Shown: in pieces, positions 15,534 to 20,505 of the stretch
Layout of the letters: each line of letters starts with the position of its first letter
Numbering within the stretch: position 1 is the stretch's first letter
Source: DIGJ01 sp036658435
Lineage (GTDB): Bacteria; Bacillota; Clostridia; Lachnospirales; Lachnospiraceae
Assembly: GCA_036658435.1 (NCBI GenBank)
Contig: JAVXEO010000044.1
Location: 1 to 20,505, forward strand
Length of the DNA stretch: 20,505 nt
Direction: 5' to 3'
Translations under genes and position numbers: made by a program
The notes under the pieces: generated by a model
What the model saw: the letters and a program-made list of their open reading frames with translations, nothing else
Database searches by the model: none
What the model was told of the DNA's origin: nothing

Positions 15534-16280
15534 TTGACTACATTATATATGGGCGCAGAGAAAGAAACCATTGCCGATTATGTTATATTTTCAGGGGATC
15601 CATGGCGAGTGGAGCTATTAAAACAATATTTGGAAGAGCCTCAGAAGGTTGCATTTTTAAGAGAATTTAACACCTATACAGGAACCTATAAAGGGGTTAG
15701 AATCAGCGTTACGTCTACGGGGATAGGAGCACCTTCTGCAGCCATTGCCATGGAAGAAATGTATGAAGCAGGAATGAAAGTTGCGGTTCGAATGGGAACC
15801 GTAATGGCATTACAGGATGATATGCTTGGAAAATTCATTATTCCCATTGCAGCAATGAGAAGAGAGGCTACCAGCAAAACTTATGTAGAAGAATCCTATC
15901 CTGCAGTTGCGGATATTGAACTTGTAAATGTAATGAATGAAACGGTAATACAAATGGGTTCTTCCTATTTGAATGGAGTTAATTGTACAATGGATGGCTT
16001 TTACAGCCAGATGCACGATTCAAAATTTTCCAAAGAATTTGAACGGGATATGAGCGGTGTATTTGAGGAACTTAAGAAATTAAGAATAACAGGCATCGAC
16101 ATGGAATCTGCCTGTATGCTCACCATAGGAAGACTTATGGGGGTAAAGACCTGCATTGTAACCATGACTACCGTTTTAGAGAACTTAAAAGAAGTGTTAA
16201 AAGGACAGGATCGTAAAGATGCAGAAGATCTTCTTTGCCGAACAGTATTAGAAGGCATTTATAATTACCATAATAAATGA
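15534..16280 (+). CDS. Nucleoside phosphorylase, uridine-phosphorylase-like (PNP/UDP family)
   Basis: This 248-aa enzyme resembles E. coli Udp along its length: FSGDPWRV (19-26, phosphate-loop GDP), EFNTYTGTYKG (44-54), TSTGIGAPSAAIAMEE (60-75), RMGT (86-89, phosphate arginine Arg86) and the ribose-binding MES at 190-192. It should split a nucleoside with phosphate to a base and (deoxy)ribose 1-phosphate. Base-specificity residues of Udp are not clearly conserved (QMHDSKFS replaces the Udp QERY region), so the base may be unusual. The start is TTG 15534: GGAGG at 15522-15526 is 7 nt before it, while the first internal ATG (15549) is 22 nt away and would delete the first strand. It follows pfkB by one base. 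Confidence 0.88.
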   Translation: MTTLYMGAEKETIADYVIFSGDPWRVELLKQYLEEPQKVAFLREFNTYTGTYKGVRISVTSTGIGAPSAAIAMEEMYEAGMKVAVRMGTVMALQDDMLGKFIIPIAAMRREATSKTYVEESYPAVADIELVNVMNETVIQMGSSYLNGVNCTMDGFYSQMHDSKFSKEFERDMSGVFEELKKLRITGIDMESACMLTIGRLMGVKTCIVTMTTVLENLKEVLKGQDRKDAEDLLCRTVLEGIYNYHNK

Positions 16281-16318
16281 GAAAAGGATAAAGAAGTAAT
16301 TGGAAAGGAAGAAAATTT

Positions 16319-17104
16319 ATGAAGAAGAATTTTTTAGAAAAAAAATCACAGACAGTAATTGGAATGGTACACTGCCTTCCACTTCCTGGCAGTGCAGGAT
16401 TTGATGGAGATTATAACAAAATTATAGAACAGGCAGTAAAGGATGCCATTACCTTAGAAAAAGCCGGTGTGGATGCAGTTATTGTAGAAAATATGGGCGA
16501 TACTCCTTTTGCAGCAAAACTGGAGACGGCACAGATTGCAGCCTTGTCCGCAGCTTCTATGGAGGTGAAAAAGGCAGTTCAGATTCCGGTAGGAATTGAT
16601 GCCGCGTTTAATGATTGCATAACGAGTTTATCCATAGCAGGAATTGTAGGTGCGGATTTTATCCGCGTTCCGGTCTTTGTGGATACGGTATTGTTTACGG
16701 ACGGAATGATTTACCCCTGTGCAAGAGAATGTATGAATTTTAGAAAACAAATGGGATTGGAAAGGGTTAAAGTTTTAGCCGATGTCCAGGTAAAGCATTC
16801 CCACATGCTGCTTTCTGAAATTTCCATTGAAACATCTGCAAAAGAAGCAGAGGGAAATGGTGCAGATGGAATTATTGTAACCGGAAGCGCGATTGGATTA
16901 GAGACACCAATTGAAATGATTGAACGAGTACAGAAGGTGGTTAAAATTCCGGTTTTTGCAGGAAGTGGTGTCAATGCTAAGAATATCCGGCAGCAGATGC
17001 AGATAGCAGATGGGTGTATTATTGGATCCAGTCTTAAGAAGGATGGAATTTTAACGAATCCAATTTCAGAAGAGCTGGTAAAAGAAGTCGTAGAAGCACT
17101 ATAA
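16319..17104 (+). CDS. BtpA/SgcQ-family TIM-barrel protein
   Basis: This 261-aa protein carries the BtpA hallmark GMVHCLPLPGSAGF (15-28), followed by a barrel with DAVIVENMGDTPF (52-64), DFIRVPVFVDTV, a basic DVQVKHSH strand, GIIVTGSAIG and the phosphate-site-like VFAGSGVNAKNI near the end. BtpA was named for photosystem I assembly in cyanobacteria, but homologues such as E. coli SgcQ occur in sugar operons of non-photosynthetic bacteria. Here photosynthesis is excluded by context. The phosphate-binding barrel suggests a sugar-phosphate substrate; no reaction is established. It follows the phosphorylase by 38 bp with an AAAGGAAG site. Confidence 0.88.
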   Translation: MKKNFLEKKSQTVIGMVHCLPLPGSAGFDGDYNKIIEQAVKDAITLEKAGVDAVIVENMGDTPFAAKLETAQIAALSAASMEVKKAVQIPVGIDAAFNDCITSLSIAGIVGADFIRVPVFVDTVLFTDGMIYPCARECMNFRKQMGLERVKVLADVQVKHSHMLLSEISIETSAKEAEGNGADGIIVTGSAIGLETPIEMIERVQKVVKIPVFAGSGVNAKNIRQQMQIADGCIIGSSLKKDGILTNPISEELVKEVVEAL

Positions 17105-17135
17105 TTATTTGGTTAGATAGAAAGGAAGAACAATT

Positions 17136-18287
17136 ATGATGAGACCAATGAAGCTTGCAGGAAGCGAGTTGATGTTTGGAAAAGATAGTCTGGAATATAT
17201 TAAAAGTTTACCGGAGAAGAAAATTGCAATTGTAATTGGCGGAACCAGTATGGAAAAATGCGGAATTCTTGGAAGAGTGGAAGATTACTTCCATGAAAAT
17301 GGAGCAGAAACCAGAGTAATACGTGGTGTTGAGCCGGATCCACATTTTTCAACGGTGGTAAGAGGTGCCAGTGAAATGAAGGCATTTGAACCGGATTTAA
17401 TTGTTGCTTTAGGTGGAGGATCCGTTATGGATGCGGCCAAAACCATGTGGATTTATTATGAAAATGAAGACTTTACAACATTAGCAGATGTAATGCCCCC
17501 TCATCCATTTCCTAAATTGCGTAAAAAAGCACGTTTTTGCTGTATTCCATCCACAAGCGGAACCGCAAGTGAGGTATCTCGCTCGGTGGTGATTTCCGAT
17601 GATGAAACCGGAATGAAGCACGGACTTGGGAATATGGAAATGATGCCGGATATTGCAATCTGTGATCCGGAAGTAACGGCTTCCATGCCGGCGCATATTA
17701 CGGCTGAAACCGGAATGGATGCGCTAACCCATGCTTTGGAAGCTTTGGTTTCCAATCGTGCCAATTATTTAAGCAATGTACTGGCGGTAAAGGCAGCAAA
17801 GGATATTATAGAGACACTTCCAAAGGCATACGTCAATGGGAAGGATATGGAAGCAAGAGAAACCATGCTAAATGCTTCTATGATAGCCGGTATGGCATTT
17901 ACAAATGTTTCCCTTGGAATTGTTCACTCCATGGCCCATACGCTTGGTGGATACTTTGGAATTGCCCATGGTCTTGCAGATGCCATTTTACTTCCTTACA
18001 TTGTGGAATTTAATAGTGAAGCAGTGGAGGCAAGGGAGGCTTATACTGATTTTGTAAAGCAGCTGAATAAAAAAGAAAGCTTACAGGATGTGATTCGAGC
18101 ATTGAACAAGGAATTAAAAGTACCAATGAGTCTCCATGAAATAATTTTGGATGAGGAAAAATATGAGGCAAAGATTCATGAAATGGCAGAGGCAGCAATG
18201 GCAGATGGCTGTACAAAAACCAATCCGGTAATGCCAACGGTGGAGCAATTGGAACAGTTGTTTAGAAACGCATACAAAGGAAAGTAG
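17136..18287 (+). CDS. Iron-containing (group III) alcohol dehydrogenase
   Basis: This 383-aa dehydrogenase of the Fe-ADH family has the NAD(P)-binding GGGSVMDAAK (93-102), STSGTASEVS (139-148) and metal ligands Asp195, His199, His264 and His278 in MDALTHALEAL and HSMAHTLGGYFGIAHG. These equal the FucO ligand set, so it should be active. The family reduces aldehydes such as lactaldehyde or acetaldehyde, or oxidises polyols and hydroxy acids. Lying between a BtpA-type and a TrpA-like barrel, it may dispose of an aldehyde released by a retro-aldol step, regenerating NAD+; this is inference. ATG 17136 follows AAAGGAAG; ATG 17139 is an equivalent alternative. Confidence 0.93.
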   Translation: MMRPMKLAGSELMFGKDSLEYIKSLPEKKIAIVIGGTSMEKCGILGRVEDYFHENGAETRVIRGVEPDPHFSTVVRGASEMKAFEPDLIVALGGGSVMDAAKTMWIYYENEDFTTLADVMPPHPFPKLRKKARFCCIPSTSGTASEVSRSVVISDDETGMKHGLGNMEMMPDIAICDPEVTASMPAHITAETGMDALTHALEALVSNRANYLSNVLAVKAAKDIIETLPKAYVNGKDMEARETMLNASMIAGMAFTNVSLGIVHSMAHTLGGYFGIAHGLADAILLPYIVEFNSEAVEAREAYTDFVKQLNKKESLQDVIRALNKELKVPMSLHEIILDEEKYEAKIHEMAEAAMADGCTKTNPVMPTVEQLEQLFRNAYKGK

Positions 18288-18296
18288 GAAAAAAAG

Positions 18297-19013
18297 ATGG
18301 AAATTATTTGTTATTTATCCAATGGATACCCAAGTATAGAGAAAAGTTTTCACATTGCAAAGGAATATGCAGATGCCGGCTGTGGCATGATGGAAATCGA
18401 CTTTCCTTCCAGAGACCCTTATCTGGAAGGGGAGTACATAGCCGGACGCATGGCAAAGGCTTTGGAAGCCTGCGACGATTATGATAAATATATGGAAAGC
18501 ATTATTCGCGTAAAAAAAGAACTCCCCAACGTGAAATTACTGGTATTGGCATATGAGAATACCGTACTGGAAATAGGCGTGGATAAGTTTATTGCTTTCT
18601 GCAAAGATAACGACTTTGAAGATGTGCTGTTAGTTGGTTTGCAAGATGAGGCAGTAAAGAATAAAATCATTGGTGCCGGAATTAAAGTTTCCTGCTATGT
18701 GCAGTTTCATATGCTGCCGGAAGAAATTGAATCTGCAAAGGAGTCCAACGGTTTTGTATATATGCAGGCAAAACCTAATCCGGGACAAATAAATGAAGAA
18801 TATCCTACTTTAAAGGATTGCATTCAAAAGCTAAGGGACTGTGACATCCAAAGACCAATTTATTGTGGCGTGGGAGTACATGCGCCGGAAGATGTTAAAA
18901 TGGTAAAAGAAGCAGGAGGCGATGCTGCATTTGTAGGAAGTGCTATTTTGAAATTGCAAGAGGATATACCAGCAATGAAAGATATGATTCGTGCCTTTAA
19001 GGCATACTGTTAA
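18297..19013 (+). CDS. Divergent tryptophan synthase alpha (TrpA)-like TIM-barrel protein
   Basis: This 238-aa protein is about 30 residues shorter than TrpA. The active-site strand is present as GMMEIDFPSRDPYLEGEYI: Glu33 matches TrpA Glu49. The position of catalytic Asp60 is Glu44 in my hand alignment. The mobile-loop region is GFVYMQAKPNPG, where TrpA has YLLSRSGVTG, and the phosphate site YCGVGVHAPEDV plus GDAAFVGSAI is kept. True TrpA cleaves indole-glycerol phosphate to indole and glyceraldehyde 3-phosphate. No trp gene is nearby, and the loop and catalytic changes argue for another phosphorylated substrate, possibly a retro-aldol or isomerase reaction. It is the last gene of the operon, 9 bp after the Fe-ADH, and a terminator follows. 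Confidence 0.85.
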   Translation: MEIICYLSNGYPSIEKSFHIAKEYADAGCGMMEIDFPSRDPYLEGEYIAGRMAKALEACDDYDKYMESIIRVKKELPNVKLLVLAYENTVLEIGVDKFIAFCKDNDFEDVLLVGLQDEAVKNKIIGAGIKVSCYVQFHMLPEEIESAKESNGFVYMQAKPNPGQINEEYPTLKDCIQKLRDCDIQRPIYCGVGVHAPEDVKMVKEAGGDAAFVGSAILKLQEDIPAMKDMIRAFKAYC

Positions 19014-19016
19014 AAA

Positions 19017-19058
19017 AAAGCATGGAGAAATGCCGTATTTTTGGCTTCTCCATGCTTT
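19017..19058 (+). terminator. Terminator of the ten-gene operon
   Basis: AAAGCATGGAGAA (19017-19029) pairs perfectly with 19046-19058. An inner GCC/GGC pair (19032-19034 with 19043-19045) is set off by a 2-nt bulge. The stem ends in TTT, a short T run, and starts 3 nt after the TrpA-like stop codon. Confidence 0.75.
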
Positions 19059-19165
19059 ATGTAATTAAGCAGAGCTCTTTGAAAAGGGAAACCCTTGGAC
19101 TGGATTTGAAAGAAAATGAAAAATGCTTTTTTAAGAGAAGATAAAAAAATAAGGAGGAAAATTCT

Positions 19166-19834
19166 ATGCTGATAATCTATACAACCTGCTATATGGCTGC
19201 CTTTATATTCTTAATTATGACTTGCTATCAATCTTTTTTTGGAAAATTTCATGTAATTGCAAAAGTAATCTGCAGTGCCGGTTTTATCGGTGCTGCAGTT
19301 TTAGGAAAGATGCAGTCGTCAAATGATGCTTTGTTTTGGAGGCTGCTTCCCGGTTTTATTTTTTGCTTTCTGGGTGATTTTTTCCTGGCAAAGAAGGAAA
19401 GAAAGGAGTCAAAACAGGATTTCTTATTAGGACTTGGATCCTTTTTAGCGGGACATATTTTGTTTTTAAGGGGACTTTCTTTTTTACAGCCATGGAGTGC
19501 GGAGACCGTTCTTGTTCCCTTTGTGGGAGTCATAGTGGCCTTTTTTTTAATGAAACGAAAGAATATGGAAGCAGGAGAATTCAAGATTCCCATTATGGTA
19601 TACTCTTATTTTGTAACTGCACTGTTTGTTAAGTGTGCACAGATTGCCCTGAAAGGCCCCGGAAGCCTCTTTTTTATATTATTGTTCCTGGGAGGCCTCT
19701 TTTTCTTGATTTCCGATATAATTATACTTTTTCTGTATTTCTACAAGAAAAAATATGGTATAATGAAGTTCCTTAACCTATTTACATATTATACGGCAAC
19801 CTATATTTTGGGAATTGCAATTTTGTTTTATTAG
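19166..19834 (+). CDS. YhhN/TMEM86-family membrane protein (possible lysoplasmalogenase)
   Basis: This 222-aa, very hydrophobic protein has about seven or eight transmembrane segments. Family landmarks are visible: FIFCFLGDFFLA (the GD motif), DFLLGLGSFLAGHILFL with the conserved GH, PIMVYSYFVTALF, and GGLFFLISDIIILF with the SD motif. Animal members hydrolyse the vinyl-ether bond of lysoplasmalogens. Many anaerobic clostridia make plasmalogens, so the same role is plausible here, but it is untested and the match is distant. It has its own AAGGAGG ribosome site. I see no strong promoter between the terminator at 19058 and the start. Confidence 0.72.
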   Translation: MLIIYTTCYMAAFIFLIMTCYQSFFGKFHVIAKVICSAGFIGAAVLGKMQSSNDALFWRLLPGFIFCFLGDFFLAKKERKESKQDFLLGLGSFLAGHILFLRGLSFLQPWSAETVLVPFVGVIVAFFLMKRKNMEAGEFKIPIMVYSYFVTALFVKCAQIALKGPGSLFFILLFLGGLFFLISDIIILFLYFYKKKYGIMKFLNLFTYYTATYILGIAILFY

Positions 19835-19845
19835 GAGTGAAATAG

Positions 19846-19917
19846 ATGAATGAGATTTTGAACAGGCAAAGAAATAATTGATAATCTCAGGAACGGAAAA
19901 CAAATGATAAATTAGAA
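19846..19917 (+). pseudogene. Possible remnant of a gene start
   Basis: AGGAGTG followed by ATG 19846 opens an 11-codon frame (MNEILNRQRNN, stop 19879-19881). In another frame the same stretch reads TGKEIIDNLRNGKQMIN up to a stop at 19915-19917. A ribosome site, a start codon and a protein-like continuation after a frame change suggest the 5' end of a decayed gene. I do not recognise the family, and chance is possible. Confidence 0.25.
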
Positions 19918-19936
19918 AATGATAATATTGAAAAGC

Positions 19937-19979
19937 AGAAGCTGGATGTCTTTAAATGGACCTAGCTTCTATTTTTTTT
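19937..19979 (+). terminator. Rho-independent terminator
   Basis: AGAAGCT (19937-19943) pairs with AGCTTCT (19964-19970), with GG/CC inside, and is followed by A and eight T's. It ends the transcript carrying the YhhN-like gene, and it marks the left side of the GC-rich repeat region. Confidence 0.85.
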
Positions 19980-20088
19980 ATAATAGGAAAGTTCTCCTAT
20001 TATATAAAAAGCGCTCCGCTGTGGGTGCGCACGCCGCGCTAAGGAACATGCTTTGGCGCGAGAGTCTGCAAAGCAGACTCTTTATCCT
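19980..20088. repeat. GC-rich hairpin block ending in dispersed repeat copy 2
   Basis: ATAATAGGA (19980-19988) pairs with 19995-20003. A GC-rich block (about 20011-20062) then includes AGCGC/GCGCT arms (20010-20014, 20036-20040) and the palindrome GTGCGCAC (20025-20032). The block ends with the 31-bp unit at 20058-20088 that matches 229-259 with one mismatch. Its composition differs sharply from the AT-rich surroundings. A compact non-coding interspersed element is likely; I find no terminal repeats or target duplication. Confidence 0.65.
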
Positions 20089-20139
20089 ACAACAAGTGAG
20101 AAGAGTAATCTTATAATCAGTTTGTCCTGAACCTATAAC

Positions 20140-20232
20140 ATGGAAGAAGAGAACACAAAAGAATGTTCATTTGGATTACAAAATTGTAATGTTAAATCAA
20201 ATAACTGTAGCCATCTTGTAAAGCTGAACTGA
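20140..20232 (+). CDS. Possible 30-aa Cys-repeat peptide (RiPP precursor candidate)
   Basis: ATG 20140 to TGA 20230-20232 encodes a 30-residue peptide, acidic at the start (MEEENTKE). It then has cysteines at 9, 16 and 23, exactly seven apart, in units CSFGLQN, CNVKSNN and CSHLVKLN, with Asn before the second and third Cys. A leader followed by a Cys core next to a peptide-maturase-like protein is the layout of thioether-type RiPPs. Against it: no good ribosome site is visible, and the length is within chance. A perfect TATAAT (20112-20117) lies upstream with a poor -35. Confidence 0.35.
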   Translation: MEEENTKECSFGLQNCNVKSNNCSHLVKLN

Positions 20233-20244
20233 TATACTTATAAC
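20216..20244 (+). promoter_or_regulatory. Candidate promoter of the 53-aa gene
   Basis: TTGTAA (20216-20221) and TATAAC (20239-20244) are separated by 17 nt. They lie just upstream of a strong GGAGGAGG ribosome site (20253-20260). The -35 lies within the end of the small peptide frame. Confidence 0.4.
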
Positions 20245-20269
20245 AGATTAATGGAGGAGGTAGAATATA

Positions 20270-20431
20270 ATGTACAAGATTGCAAGCACGTGTAAAATCA
20301 TAAAATACGATGGAAAAATAGTGATTGCAAATAAGAAAAATGGAATGTGGATACGAATTTCGGAAGAAATTTATAATATTATTCAATTACTTTGCAAGGG
20401 AATGAAATTTGACGAGTTAGAATTTGAGTAA
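20270..20431 (+). CDS. 53-aa protein resembling the N-terminus of a radical-SAM peptide maturase (RRE-like)
   Basis: ATG 20270 follows GGAGGAGG at 9-nt spacing; the frame closes at TAA 20429-20431. The sequence runs MYKIASTCKIIKYDGKIV, then IANKKNGMWIRISEEIYNII and a short acidic tail. The pattern of a beta-hairpin, 'N-x-x-x-G-x-W-x-x-I-S', and a helix is what I associate with the N-terminal PqqD-like recognition domain of radical-SAM/SPASM maturases for Cys-rich peptides. The domain usually has about 80 residues and continues into a ~400-aa enzyme, so this is either a short stand-alone version or a truncated remnant. A terminator follows within 20 bp. The family call is from memory of the motif and is tentative; the frame itself looks real. 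Confidence 0.6.
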   Translation: MYKIASTCKIIKYDGKIVIANKKNGMWIRISEEIYNIIQLLCKGMKFDELEFE

Positions 20432-20450
20432 GCGCAAAGTCTCGGGGTAT

Positions 20451-20505
20451 AAAATAGAGTAAAATATTCGAAGTTCATTACTCCGAGTGTTTTACTCTAT
20501 TTTTT
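20451..20505 (+). terminator. Terminator at the window edge
   Basis: AAAATAGAGTAAAA (20451-20464) pairs with 20490-20503, and the T run reaches the last base of the window. The loop contains ACTCCGAG (20480-20487), which could instead pair with CTCGGGGT (20441-20448) just upstream of the stem. Confidence 0.85.

Noticed and set aside
16319..17104. Photosystem assembly role of the BtpA homologue
   Set aside because: No photosynthesis genes and a clear catabolic context; the name reflects family history only.
18297..19013. Tryptophan biosynthesis gene trpA
   Set aside because: No other trp genes nearby, altered catalytic and loop residues, and operon partners of a different kind.
19919..20116. 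Open frame of 65 codons on the + strand
   Set aside because: It runs through a clear terminator, the hairpin block and the dispersed repeat; the product is low-complexity and not protein-like.
20251..20295. 14-codon frame starting ATG 20251 inside the ribosome site of the 53-aa gene
   Set aside because: It overlaps the GGAGGAGG site, has no ribosome site of its own and is too short to judge.
1..20505. CRISPR arrays, tRNA/rRNA genes, insertion sequences, phage genes
   Set aside because: No regularly spaced repeats, cloverleaf sequences, transposase or phage protein motifs were seen on either strand.

Overview
The window is AT-rich chromosomal DNA from a strictly anaerobic, low-GC Firmicute, most likely a Clostridia/Lachnospiraceae-type gut or rumen bacterium. 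This rests on A/T-rich codon use, strong AGGAGG ribosome sites, a GH18-type protein tail, an orphan selD with a selenium-dependent molybdenum hydroxylase, and a BMP-type nucleoside ABC transporter. I see no rRNA, tRNA, CRISPR array or insertion sequence.

Layout. (A) 1-159 is the tail of a glycosyl-hydrolase-18-like protein, followed by hairpins and one copy of a dispersed palindromic repeat. (B) 281-7288 is a selenium-dependent molybdenum hydroxylase module. selD runs leftwards; diverging from it are a LysR regulator, yqeC, yqeB and a MocA-like nucleotidyltransferase, tightly packed. After a 142-bp promoter gap comes an 851-aa selenium-dependent xanthine dehydrogenase-type enzyme. A perfect ACTTAT-N11-ATAAGT dyad lies between selD and lysR. 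(C) 7371-8231 encodes an EamA/DMT exporter behind a strong hairpin and in front of a good terminator. (D) 8469-19013 is one apparent ten-gene operon: a GntR/HutC regulator, a BMP lipoprotein, a double-ABC ATPase, two permeases, an isochorismatase-type cysteine hydrolase, a PfkB kinase, a uridine-phosphorylase-like enzyme, a BtpA-family TIM barrel, an iron-type alcohol dehydrogenase and a TrpA-like TIM barrel. It has a promoter plus operator in front and a terminator behind. (E) 19166-19834 encodes a YhhN/TMEM86-type membrane protein. (F) 19835-20505 holds a terminator, a GC-rich hairpin repeat, a tiny possible Cys peptide with cysteines exactly seven residues apart, a 53-aa protein resembling the N-terminus of a radical-SAM peptide maturase, and a terminator at the window edge.

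How the parts work together. In B, SelD makes selenophosphate, YqeB/YqeC and the MocA-like protein are expected to build or load the selenium-containing molybdenum cofactor, and the hydroxylase oxidises a purine or related heterocycle. In D, a nucleoside-like compound is imported, cleaved by phosphorolysis and fed into an unusual set of sugar-phosphate-type enzymes ending in an alcohol dehydrogenase. No canonical pathway that I know combines BtpA, a TrpA-like protein, Fe-ADH, PfkB and a Udp-like phosphorylase, so D is the best candidate for an undescribed system. The small peptide locus in F is a second, much less certain candidate.
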